Assembly (NCBI GenBank): GCA_017558555.1
Contig: JAFYUJ010000054.1
Span: 1-46,359 of the forward strand
Direction: 5' to 3'
From: Akkermansia sp.
GTDB lineage: Bacteria; Verrucomicrobiota; Verrucomicrobiia; Verrucomicrobiales; Akkermansiaceae
Length of the DNA: 46,359 nucleotides
Part shown: positions 29,912-37,367 of the stretch, one piece after another
How positions within the stretch are numbered: position 1 is the first letter of the stretch
Layout of the letters: each line of letters starts with the position of its first letter
The notes under the pieces: model-generated
Database searches by the model: none
Told to the model about the DNA's origin: nothing
The model's input: the letters and a program-made list of their open reading frames with translations, nothing else
Position numbers and translations under genes: made by a program

Positions 29912-29936
29912 CCGGAATCCCGGTATTCAGCCCCAG

Positions 29937-29967
29937 GGGAGCCGCTACCACGCCGCTCCCATTTTTT
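29937..29967 (+). terminator. Terminator after the small-protein cluster
   Basis: A GGGAGC/GCTCCC stem with a 12-base loop is followed by ATTTTTTG. The T-run overlaps TTTTGAC copy 10, so termination of the cargo transcript and the start signal of the fibre gene are physically joined. Confidence 0.65.
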
Positions 29968-29970
29968 GAC
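29964..29970 (+). promoter_or_regulatory. TTTTGAC element, copy 10
   Basis: TTTTGACATGCC lies 15 bases before ATG 29986 and shares its T-run with a terminator. An internal in-frame ATG at 29971 would add Met-Pro-Pro-Trp-Gly to the protein. Confidence 0.55.
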
Positions 29971-29985
29971 ATGCCGCCATGGGGT

Positions 29986-31374
29986 ATGAACATCTACATT
30001 AATCCAGAAAAATCTCCGGCGGCAATCCAAGCAAAAGCATCAGGTTCGCCCATCTCCGGCTTGCGTTTCAAACGTGGTGCCAATCTCAACCTGTCCGTGG
30101 TTGTGCTGGGCTGCACGAGCGCCAGCAAGCTGCGCTTCGGCATCAAAGCCAAGGGCGACTACGAGGGCGCGTTGCTCGTCTACGCAGCCGCAGATAATGG
30201 CATCACCGATGAAGACGGTACGCGCTTTGAGTTGAGTCTGGCTGTTTCCAGCGAAGCGCTCAATGAGGCCTTCAATGTGGGTTCCGGAAATGCCGCTACG
30301 GCTGCAAGTATTTCGGCTGTGGCGGAGTTTGCTTGGCAGGAGAATGGCGCAGAACGACTGTCTGACACAATCAGCACGACTCTGCTCAACGACATTATCC
30401 GACTGGCCACGGATGCACCCGCAGCTGCAGCCGGAGAATATCCCTCGCCAGATCTGGTGGCAACTAAGTCGTGGGTGAACAGCAAGCAAGCCACCGCTGA
30501 TAGCGCAGGGTTCGTCATGCTGGGAACTGACGAGACGATTTCCGGCAAGCAAGTGCGCCCGGTAGGCAAAGCCGCCAGCGGCGGTTTAGCGGTCGATGTT
30601 TCCGGTGCTTCTGCTTATGAGATTGCCGTGGCCAATGGCTTTTCCGGCTCGGAAGCCGCTTGGCTTGAATCGCTCAAAGGTGAGCGCGGTACGAAAGGGG
30701 AAACTGGCGACCAAGGCGAGAGTGGAGCTTCGGCTTATGAGCTATGGTTGGAAGAAGGTAATGCAGGCGACAAAAAGGACTTCTTTGCCGATTTGGGTAC
30801 GTCTGCTTTAACAACCTTGTATGAATCGCCATCCGGTACAGCAATCGATAACGCTAACGTGTATGGCTTCGGCATGGTCATGAAAAACAGAGGGCGAGTT
30901 CTTGCTCTTTCCACGCAATGTCGAAGCGGCGGTACCCCGGCTCCCGCCAATACGGATATTCTGGTCAAGGTCTGGATAAAAGACAACAGCGGAAACAAAG
31001 CACTGCTTGCCACCAGTACGAACTATCAGCAGCATAGCGTAGGGGAGACCATGCGCTGGGTGTTTGCCCCATTTGAGGTAGAAGCCGGGGATATGTTGCT
31101 GGTTACATTCCATACCAGCGATTATGCCGATGGCACTCAATATGCAGTAGGACACCAATGCTGCTTTGCCGTAACTCGTACTACTGAATCAGAAAGTGGT
31201 TGCTTAGGTAGCAATGGACAATGGCAGTATACCAACCTGATTCCGGTTCATACCTGGGAGCTTCAGGTTCGCCATGCGTACGACACCATCTCTCACTTGT
31301 CCGCCGAAGAACACGCAGGACTCATTCAACTTCTCGCCCGCAAGGATGCCTTGCTGGCACTTCTTAACACCTAA
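29986..31374 (+). CDS. Tail fibre / receptor-binding protein
   Basis: The protein has 462 residues. The N-terminal part (to about 200) is a mixed domain. GASAYEIAVANGFSGSEAAW follows, a repeat typical of phage fibres, and then a short collagen-like GERGTKGETGDQGESG stretch (about 231-246). A second GASAYELW repeat leads into a beta-rich C-terminal domain (about 270-430), probably the receptor-binding head. The last 30 residues are helical. The start is set by the TTTTGAC element. Confidence 0.7.
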   Translation: MNIYINPEKSPAAIQAKASGSPISGLRFKRGANLNLSVVVLGCTSASKLRFGIKAKGDYEGALLVYAAADNGITDEDGTRFELSLAVSSEALNEAFNVGSGNAATAASISAVAEFAWQENGAERLSDTISTTLLNDIIRLATDAPAAAAGEYPSPDLVATKSWVNSKQATADSAGFVMLGTDETISGKQVRPVGKAASGGLAVDVSGASAYEIAVANGFSGSEAAWLESLKGERGTKGETGDQGESGASAYELWLEEGNAGDKKDFFADLGTSALTTLYESPSGTAIDNANVYGFGMVMKNRGRVLALSTQCRSGGTPAPANTDILVKVWIKDNSGNKALLATSTNYQQHSVGETMRWVFAPFEVEAGDMLLVTFHTSDYADGTQYAVGHQCCFAVTRTTESESGCLGSNGQWQYTNLIPVHTWELQVRHAYDTISHLSAEEHAGLIQLLARKDALLALLNT

Positions 31375-31391
31375 CCCATCATCATACATTT

Positions 31392-31685
31392 ATGACCAAT
31401 TCATTTGTAACAGGCGGCATCGTGGTCGCCAATGCCTTAGCGGTAGTGACGCTGGCCACAGCTGAACTCAATCCGTTCATCGAATACATCCAGAATGGTG
31501 CCTCTGTGGGTGCCATCATGGGTATCTTCCTCTGGCGCGAAATGAAGCGAGCCGAACGATACGAACACCTCTACGACCAAGAGCGCAAGCTGCGACTCGA
31601 AGCCGAGAACAAGTGTGCGAATTGTCCGTTCGTGAAACGTGCGCACGAGGAGTTCATGGATAAGCGGGCAGACGATTCCAAGTAA
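31392..31685 (+). CDS. Membrane protein with coiled-coil tail, possible second holin
   Basis: This 97-residue protein has two hydrophobic segments (about 6-24 and 32-47) and then a charged helix (MKRAERYEHLYDQERKLRLEAENK) with a CANC motif near the end. Layout resembles small holin or lysis-module proteins, but an apparent holin already lies beside the endolysin. It may belong to the fibre module or modify lysis. Confidence 0.5.
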   Translation: MTNSFVTGGIVVANALAVVTLATAELNPFIEYIQNGASVGAIMGIFLWREMKRAERYEHLYDQERKLRLEAENKCANCPFVKRAHEEFMDKRADDSK

Positions 31686-31798
31686 GCTGTAAGTCATTGC
31701 AAATAAGTGCAAAAAGATGAAAGAAAAAAGGTAAAAAGTCCTTGCATATTGTACGCAATCTGCTATACTTTCACCATAGATAAAAGCACTAAGTAGCA
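31686..31798 (+). promoter_or_regulatory. Promoter region related to the duplicated one, copy 3
   Basis: TTGCAT (31742-31747) and TATACT (31764-31769) are separated by 16 bp. An ATAAGTGCAAAAAGATGAAAG tract lies upstream and CACCATAGATAAAAG downstream, as in copies 1 and 2, but the distance to the ATG is ten bases shorter. Confidence 0.7.
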
Positions 31799-32080
31799 AT
31801 GAATAACGAGCATATAGACAAGCTGAAAGCCTACGGCATCAACCCCGCCGACTACGATGAGTTCGAGATGGAGGAAATCGCCGACACCCTGAACACCTAC
31901 GAGGAAAACAAGGCATACGCCGACAGCTACCGCAAGGAGTTGGAAGCCGGGGAAGAATCCGACAACAGCTACCACGAGTTCCTACAGGGGATGGCCGACC
32001 GCGAAATCATCAGCCTGTATGAAAATTACGGCATCGTGACCAACATCAAAATCGAGGGCTGGGAACCCGCCTCCCGCTGA
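31799..32080 (+). CDS. Small acidic accessory protein
   Basis: This 93-residue protein is very acidic and mostly helical (EFEMEEIADTLNTYEENKAYADSY) with a short beta end (GIVTNIKIEGW). It is not recognised. It is driven by the third copy of the TTGCAT...TATACT promoter. Strong negative charge is a feature of some DNA-mimic and anti-restriction proteins, but nothing specific shows that here. Confidence 0.5.
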   Translation: MNNEHIDKLKAYGINPADYDEFEMEEIADTLNTYEENKAYADSYRKELEAGEESDNSYHEFLQGMADREIISLYENYGIVTNIKIEGWEPASR

Positions 32081-32108
32081 GGGAGGCGGTCATTAACCTT
32101 TTACAACC

Positions 32109-32522
32109 ATGAGCAGTACATCAATCGAAAGAGGAGACATAGTCCGCATAAAGCCGGAATGGCTTGAAGTAGGGGAGCCTGGAGAGCAGAAGTATGTGGT
32201 TCTGCAAGACTACGGCAATAATCGCGTACTTATCCGAGCCCTCGACACAGGTCTGCCATTACCCCCGGTAAACATGGTAGACATCAACAGTCTCCTATAC
32301 TGCGGACGAGCCTATCCCAAATATGAACCCGAACAAATACCATCAGGCATGAACGTATACATCGAAGCAAGCTTCACAGTCAAAAGCACAGGTGAGCATA
32401 AAACCATTGAGGTCAAGATTAACGAAGACCTCATTCCATTCGGAGTGGCCAAGTTCCTGACCCGCCGCTACGGCGAAATAACGGGGCTGTGCTTCCACTT
32501 TACAAGGGAAGCTCAGGATTAA
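32109..32522 (+). CDS. Accessory protein of unknown function
   Basis: This 137-residue protein has a beta-rich N-terminal half (GDIVRIKPEWLEVG, YVVLQDYGNNRVLIRAL), which could be a small SH3-like barrel, and a C-terminal half with VKINEDLIPFGVAKFLTRRYGE. It follows 31799-32080 by 28 bases and probably shares its transcript. No family is recognised. Confidence 0.5.
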   Translation: MSSTSIERGDIVRIKPEWLEVGEPGEQKYVVLQDYGNNRVLIRALDTGLPLPPVNMVDINSLLYCGRAYPKYEPEQIPSGMNVYIEASFTVKSTGEHKTIEVKINEDLIPFGVAKFLTRRYGEITGLCFHFTREAQD

Positions 32523-32552
32523 GGTAAAAGAATGAGCTAGAAAATAAGGTTT

Positions 32553-33095
32553 TTATATATTACCTTGTTCTATTTGCATATTTCTTATCTTTTTGAGTTC
32601 TCTCTCTAGGGCATATGCTTTTTTATATGCTGCTCTAAATTCCTTTGATATCCTTAAAGTGATTTCAGTAAGCTTATCTAGGAGAATCTGCTTTCCTCCT
32701 TCTACGTCTGATATGTCGGTTGACGACTGATGTTCTTTTAATCTAACAATCGGAAGAGATTGAATTTTTCCGCAACTTTCTTTTTCAATACATGTAAGTA
32801 AGTCTTGCAAATCCGAAGTGGAGTCAGTTATTCTAGATGACAAAGCACGGATTTTTTCATTCAATTTATTACAGTTTTCATCTTCTGCCTTGATTTGATA
32901 CACTAAATGCCTAATCGTATTAGTCAAACAACTTACGCCTAATTCAGGGGAATAACCATCTGACATATTATCAGACATCTTAAGCGAACATTTACATCTA
33001 TCTATTTGTTCCTGAATGGAAAAATGTGCAATATCCCAATTCTGTTCTATCTTATTAAGAAGATATTCGGCCGTTTGTAAAGATTTTATAAGCAT
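32553..33095 (-). CDS. AT-rich coiled-coil protein, minus strand
   Basis: This 180-residue soluble protein is helical almost throughout and has likely coiled-coil stretches at about 70-110 and 135-170 (ISKEFRAAYKKAYALERELKK). It is clearly more AT-rich than its neighbours and reads against the phage genes, which marks it as recently acquired cargo. It has its own promoter. No family recognised; it lacks the C-terminal membrane segment of the 8017/12283 family. Confidence 0.5.
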   Translation of the reverse strand: MLIKSLQTAEYLLNKIEQNWDIAHFSIQEQIDRCKCSLKMSDNMSDGYSPELGVSCLTNTIRHLVYQIKAEDENCNKLNEKIRALSSRITDSTSDLQDLLTCIEKESCGKIQSLPIVRLKEHQSSTDISDVEGGKQILLDKLTEITLRISKEFRAAYKKAYALERELKKIRNMQIEQGNI

Positions 33096-33123
33096 ATTTG
33101 TATTTTACTTAAAGAATACACTA

Positions 33124-33152
33124 ATAATACTGCATGAAAAGCAATAAAACAA
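33124..33152 (-). promoter_or_regulatory. Promoter of 32553-33095
   Basis: On the minus strand TTGTTT and TATTAT are separated by 17 bp, about 30 bases upstream of the start codon. The rest of 33,096-33,296 holds no gene that I can support. Confidence 0.5.
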
Positions 33153-33296
33153 GACAAAAGAACAATTCCGCTATATTATTCGGCAAAATAAGTTAAGCCT
33201 TAAATCGTCCTTACATACATCAGCTACTAAGTCAATCGCCCAGCAACCTAATAGAAATATAATTAGCATTTTGTAACATTGACAATACCCACACCG

Positions 33297-33321
33297 AGAA
33301 AAAGCCGGTGTAGGACCGGCT
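33297..33321 (-). terminator. Terminator after 33334-34149
   Basis: On the minus strand a perfect 7-bp stem AGCCGGT/ACCGGCT with a 5-base loop is followed by TTTTCTC. Confidence 0.75.
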
Positions 33322-33333
33322 GAAAGGGGAGTT

Positions 33334-34149
33334 TTACTCGCCCCGGCGCTTGGTAGGAAGCCCGAAGAAGTTGTTGCCTCCGATTTGGTAGCCCGTAGCT
33401 TTCCAACTGATGTGGGTGAGGGTGGGGTAAATCTCGCCATCCCACTTGTATCCGCTATCGAGTACGTCTACCTCAATCAGCGTGCCTTTGTAGATGCGTA
33501 TCAACTGGTCGCCGGGTTCCAGTTTGAGGTCTTTACTCTCAGGAGTGATGCTTACCGGGGCTTGGCCAGCCTTTTTCAAATTGTAGGTGGTCAGCTTGAT
33601 TTCGACCACTTCGGCAGCTTCCGGATTTTTGGGCTCAACGATGGATTCCTGTGCCGGGGATTCGGTGGTCGGCTCCACGTCCGTCACAGCCTCGTTTAAT
33701 TCTTCTGCAAGCTCGGCTTCGCGGGCTTCTTCGACTTCTTGCCACAGGGCGGCTTCAATTTCAGCTTCGCAGGGAGTCTCTGTCTGAGGCTGCTGCTCTT
33801 CATCGTCCATCAGCCACGGGGGAATGACCTCTACGCGTTGAATAGCATCGTTGGTTGACCTGCGGCGAGGTTTGCGCTCCGGGTCGCTCAGCGTGACCTT
33901 AAACAGCTTTTCCACCATTTCCCGGTGTTTGGCATGGGGGAGCGTATATTCGCCGGATATGACCAGCTCTGTGAGCGGCTTGGCAATCTTGCGGTCTTTG
34001 GTGAAAGCCCCGCGCATGTGCTGGCACAGGTAGGTGACTTTCTTGTTTCGCTTTTCCACGAGGGCGCGGTAGGTGGTTCCGCTGGCGCTCTTCACGCGGA
34101 CTTCGATGTCTGCGCTTACCGACTTTGATTTGCTTGTCTTCTTATTCAT
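33334..34149 (-). CDS. Phage protein with DUF2924-like C-terminal domain
   Basis: This 271-residue protein has a basic N-terminus (KKTSKSKSVSADIEVRVKS), a central very acidic linker (about 125-180) and a C-terminal domain with LIRIYKGTLIEVDVLDSGYKWDGEIYPTLTHIS...FFGLP. The latter closely follows the DUF2924 pattern common in phage and integrative-element proteins of unknown function. It is transcribed toward the prophage interior from a promoter of the same type as the small-protein cluster, so it is likely expressed in the lysogen. Confidence 0.6.
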   Translation of the reverse strand: MNKKTSKSKSVSADIEVRVKSASGTTYRALVEKRNKKVTYLCQHMRGAFTKDRKIAKPLTELVISGEYTLPHAKHREMVEKLFKVTLSDPERKPRRRSTNDAIQRVEVIPPWLMDDEEQQPQTETPCEAEIEAALWQEVEEAREAELAEELNEAVTDVEPTTESPAQESIVEPKNPEAAEVVEIKLTTYNLKKAGQAPVSITPESKDLKLEPGDQLIRIYKGTLIEVDVLDSGYKWDGEIYPTLTHISWKATGYQIGGNNFFGLPTKRRGE

Positions 34150-34179
34150 AAAAACAGGGGGTAAAAAGTCCCTTTGTAT

Positions 34180-34208
34180 AGTATAAGCTATTTATTATAA
34201 ATATGCAA
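34180..34208 (-). promoter_or_regulatory. Promoter related to the duplicated ones, copy 4 (minus strand)
   Basis: On the minus strand TTGCAT and TATACT are separated by 17 bp, preceded by CACGAAAGAAAAAGTAATAA. The A-rich GAAAGAAAAAGTAA block is the same as in copies 1 and 2, so the element was used again in opposite orientation. Confidence 0.7.
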
Positions 34209-34518
34209 GGTTTTTATTACTTTTTCTTTCGTGACTGTGAATCAAAATCGGATGACTTTTTCCGTTATGAGAAAATCGTCACAAAAGACTCATTTTCAAC
34301 ACTTGCAAGGCAAGCAATGTGATTTGACTGATAGACGCCGATTTTTTGCTATTTAAGCTACGAATAATCAGCTAATTGCATGTAATGTGACTGGAACCGC
34401 ACGAGTCTAAGCGAGTCCTTTTGGCTACAAAACGGGGGCAAAATGGATGCAAAATCAGCCCGAGAAGTCCGTTTTTCGTTATGAGTTGCGTTTTTATAAG
34501 TCGCTGAAATCAAGGCAC
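34209..34518. other. Likely prophage-chromosome boundary, no gene
   Basis: No gene is supported here. The stretch lies between the last phage gene and the terminator of a tRNA gene. It contains GCAAAAT direct repeats 11 bp apart (34438-34444 and 34449-34455) and a GACTGG...GAGTC segment near 34390, which could be recombinase arm or core sites. The partner attachment site is outside the window, so the exact end cannot be fixed. Confidence 0.3.
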
Positions 34519-34564
34519 AAAAAAGGAGCGGTCGTTACCATTTTGTCTTGGTTACGACCGCTCC
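34519..34564 (-). terminator. Terminator of the tRNA gene
   Basis: On the minus strand a 15-bp stem with one mismatch (GGAGCGGTCGTAACC/GGTAACGACCGCTCC) is followed by TTTTTTG. Confidence 0.85.
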
Positions 34565-34569
34565 CATAA

Positions 34570-34641
<72 letters not shown>

Positions 34642-34760
34642 ATTGGGCTTGCTGTCCGTGATGGACTGCGGCGGGAGTATACATGGAAACGAGGGCTTTG
34701 TCCAGACTAAAAATGCAAAAAGGAGAATTATTTTGAAATTTTCGGGAAAAAGCGCGAAAA

Positions 34761-35372
34761 TCAGATGAGGGATTGGCGGCCCTGGAGGGCGCGCATGAGG
34801 GTGATGGCATCTGCATGGCCCAGACCTGCGCCGGCGGGCATGCCCTGCGCAAGGCGGGTGATGCGGCAGTTGAGGGGGGCGAATTGCTCTGCCAGGTAGA
34901 GGGCGGTGGCTTCGCCTTCCACATCGCTGCCGACGGCGAGGATGAGCTCGCAGCCGGGGTGGGCCTGGACGCGTTCGCGGAGGGTGGCAATGGAGAGGTC
35001 CTCGGGCATGATGCCGTCCAGCGGGGAGATTTTGCCACCCAGGCAGTGATAGAGTCCACGGAAGGAGCCGCAGCGCTCGATGGGGAGCACATCGGTGGGT
35101 TGCTCGACAATGCAGATTTGGGAGGCATCGCGGGCGGGGTCGCTGCAGGCGATGCAAGGCTCACCGCGCACGGCAAAGAAGCCGCAGGTGGGGCAGGTGC
35201 CGATGGTATCGGCCGCGTGGGTGAGGGCGGAGGAAAGGTTGCGGGCTTCGTTGCGTCCTTGTTGCAGGAACCAGAGGGCGAGACGCTCAGCCCCGCGGGA
35301 GCCGGTGCCGGGCATGCGCTTGAGCTGGGCTATGAGCTCTTGTACGGCTGGTGGGTAGTCTTGCGCTTTCAT
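34761..35372 (-). CDS. recR: Recombination protein RecR
   Basis: This 203-residue protein has the usual RecR length and order: N-terminal helix-hairpin-helix (LKRMPGTGSRGAERLALWFL), a four-Cys zinc finger (CPTCGFF, then CIACSD), a Toprim domain (QICIVEQPTDVLPIER, then ILAVGSDVEGEATALYL) and a C-terminal ITRLAQGMPAGAGLGHAD. With RecF and RecO it loads RecA at gaps. The start at 35372 is chosen because upstream codons in the frame overlap the next gene and are not RecR-like. Confidence 0.95.
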   Translation of the reverse strand: MKAQDYPPAVQELIAQLKRMPGTGSRGAERLALWFLQQGRNEARNLSSALTHAADTIGTCPTCGFFAVRGEPCIACSDPARDASQICIVEQPTDVLPIERCGSFRGLYHCLGGKISPLDGIMPEDLSIATLRERVQAHPGCELILAVGSDVEGEATALYLAEQFAPLNCRITRLAQGMPAGAGLGHADAITLMRALQGRQSLI

Positions 35373-35851
35373 GATTGGGCAGGGCGGCAGAAGAGGGCGG
35401 GGATGAGGGCTGCCAGCACCCAGAGCAGGAGCACGCAGAAGAGCGGGGCTGCCATGTAGAGCACGCCATCCCACAGGACGCAGAGCAGGCCGGGCAGAAT
35501 GGCTGCGAGCGCGGCCAGAAAGCAGATTTGGCTGCGCTTGGCAAAGCTGCGTGTGCGCAGGAGTACCACCGCGAGGTAGAGGGTGAGGGTGGTGCAGATG
35601 GCAAAGATACCGGCCGGAGGCAGCAGGGAGATTTGCGCGGCGGCGGCATCAATGTAGAAAGGGTGGCCGCCCAGCAGGCGGATTTGCTCCAGCCCCAGGG
35701 TGTCGAAGAAGCCCAGTATCATGAGGGTGGCGGTGCTGCCCAGGGTGAGGACGCAGAGGAGGAGCCAGCGCAGGAGCTGGGCATCGGTGCGGGTGTAGCC
35801 GGGGGTATCGGGCCCGGGGCGGCGGCCAAAGATGCGGGGGAGTCGGAACAT
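35369..35851 (-). CDS. Four-segment membrane protein of unknown function
   Basis: This 160-residue protein has a short basic N-terminus and four hydrophobic segments (about 28-48, 66-97, 107-128, 131-152). It overlaps recR by four bases and is probably in one operon with it. No family is recognised. Confidence 0.6.
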   Translation of the reverse strand: MFRLPRIFGRRPGPDTPGYTRTDAQLLRWLLLCVLTLGSTATLMILGFFDTLGLEQIRLLGGHPFYIDAAAAQISLLPPAGIFAICTTLTLYLAVVLLRTRSFAKRSQICFLAALAAILPGLLCVLWDGVLYMAAPLFCVLLLWVLAALIPALFCRPAQS

Positions 35852-35881
35852 GGGGTGGGGATGGAGGTGGGGGAAAGGGCT

Positions 35882-35913
35882 GCGGCGGCAGGGTACGCTG
35901 ACCCCGCCGCCGC
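35882..35913 (-). terminator. Possible terminator after fabF
   Basis: A very GC-rich hairpin (GCGGCGGC...GCCGCCGC) lies just after the fabF stop on the minus strand; the tail has only a short T-run. Confidence 0.45.
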
Positions 35914-35946
35914 TGAAAGAGTGTTACGAGAATCGGGGCTGCATCA

Positions 35947-37200
35947 TTACTCGACGAAGCGCTTCACGATGAGGGAGGCGTTGTGGCCGCCGAAGCCGAA
36001 GGAGTTGCTCAGCGCCACGTCCACCTTGTGTTCGCGGCCTACGTTGGGGCACACATCCAGGTCGCATTCGGGATCCTGGTTGAACACGTTGGCGGTGGGG
36101 GGGATGAAGTTCTCCTGGATGGCCTTGACGCAGGCAAGCAGTTCGATGCCGCCGGCGGCACCCAGCAGGTGGCCCGTCACAGACTTGGTGGAGCTGACCA
36201 CGAGACCATTGGTGGCGTATTCACCGAAGGTGCGCTTGATGGCCTTGGTTTCGCAGATATCGCCCAGCGGGGTGGAGGTGCCGTGGGTGTTGATGTAGTC
36301 CACATCTGTGGGCTGCAGACCTGCGTGCTTGAGGGCCATTTCCATGCATCGGCTGGCACCGGCACCTTCCAGCTCGGGGGAGGTGAGGTGGTAGGCGTCT
36401 GCGCTGAGACCGTAGCCCACCAGTTCGGCCAGGATGCGGGCGCCGCGAGCCTGAGCGTGCTCCAGCGTTTCGAGCACGATGACACCGGCGCCTTCGCTCA
36501 TCACGAAGCCATCGCGGTCCACATCATAGGGGCGGGAGGCTGTGGCGGGGTCATCATTGCGGGTGGAGAGGGCCTTCATGTTGGCGAAGCCCACGATACC
36601 GATGGGAAGGATAGCGGCTTCTGCGCCACCGCAAATCATGACGTCGGCATCGCCGAACTTCATGATACGCCAAGCTTCACCAATGCAGTGGTTGGAGGTT
36701 GCACAAGCGGTAGAGATGCTCATGTTGGGGCCACCGAAGCCGTACTCGATGCTGAGCAGACCGCTGGCCATGTTCGTAATCATGTAAGGGATGCAGAAGG
36801 GGGACACACGGCGGGGACCGGAGGTGACGAGCGTCTCGCAGTTGGCGCTGTGAATGCCCAGACCACCGATACCGGAGCCAATCATCACGCCCACACGGTT
36901 CTTATCTACCTTTTCGGGGTCGAGGTTGGCGTCTTCCATGGCCATCACGGCAGCGCCCATGGCCAGCTGTTCAAAGCGGTCACAACGGCGCACGGCCTTG
37001 GGGTCCTTCTTGAAGTAGGGAGTGGGGTCGTAGTTTCTGACCTCACCTGCAATTTGGGCGGGATAGGGGCTGGGGTCGATGCTTTCAATGCGAGTGATAC
37101 CTGAGCGCCCGGCTTTCATGCCGGCCCAGGTCTCTTCCACGCTGTTACCCAGGGGAGACAGAGCCCCCATACCAGTGATTACGATTCGTCGCTCTTTCAT
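35947..37200 (-). CDS. fabF: 3-oxoacyl-ACP synthase II (FabF)
   Basis: This 417-residue enzyme elongates acyl chains by Claisen condensation of acyl groups with malonyl-ACP in fatty acid synthesis. The active site is complete: Cys in STACATSNHCIGEAW, His in YINTHGTSTPLGD, and His in TKSVTGHLLGAAGG. The N-terminal RRIVITGMGALSPLG and C-terminal NSFGFGGHNASLIVKR are family hallmarks. It is not next to an acyl carrier protein gene here. Long open frames on the opposite strand are codon-bias shadows. Confidence 0.95.
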   Translation of the reverse strand: MKERRIVITGMGALSPLGNSVEETWAGMKAGRSGITRIESIDPSPYPAQIAGEVRNYDPTPYFKKDPKAVRRCDRFEQLAMGAAVMAMEDANLDPEKVDKNRVGVMIGSGIGGLGIHSANCETLVTSGPRRVSPFCIPYMITNMASGLLSIEYGFGGPNMSISTACATSNHCIGEAWRIMKFGDADVMICGGAEAAILPIGIVGFANMKALSTRNDDPATASRPYDVDRDGFVMSEGAGVIVLETLEHAQARGARILAELVGYGLSADAYHLTSPELEGAGASRCMEMALKHAGLQPTDVDYINTHGTSTPLGDICETKAIKRTFGEYATNGLVVSSTKSVTGHLLGAAGGIELLACVKAIQENFIPPTANVFNQDPECDLDVCPNVGREHKVDVALSNSFGFGGHNASLIVKRFVE

Positions 37201-37301
37201 GGCTGTGATGTCACATTAGACCAAAGCTATAGTTAAGTCAAGAAAAAAGATAGGCTGATGAGGTGGGAAGCGTTGCTTTATGGCAGGAATGTGCCTTGTT
37301 C

Positions 37302-37338
37302 GTGCCTGAAAACAAAAAAACGAGCCCAAGTGGGCTCG
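37302..37338 (-). terminator. Terminator after the RNase E/G gene
   Basis: On the minus strand an 8-bp stem CGAGCCCA/TGGGCTCG with a 2-base loop is followed by TTTTTTTGTTTT. Confidence 0.85.
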
Positions 37339-37367
37339 TTGAAAAGGGATGGCGGGCGGTTTGCGCG

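Noticed and set aside
595..29970. TTTTGAC elements as ordinary sigma-70 promoters
   Set aside because: No copy has a -10 box 16-18 bp downstream; that position usually falls in the coding sequence, so a standard promoter does not explain them.
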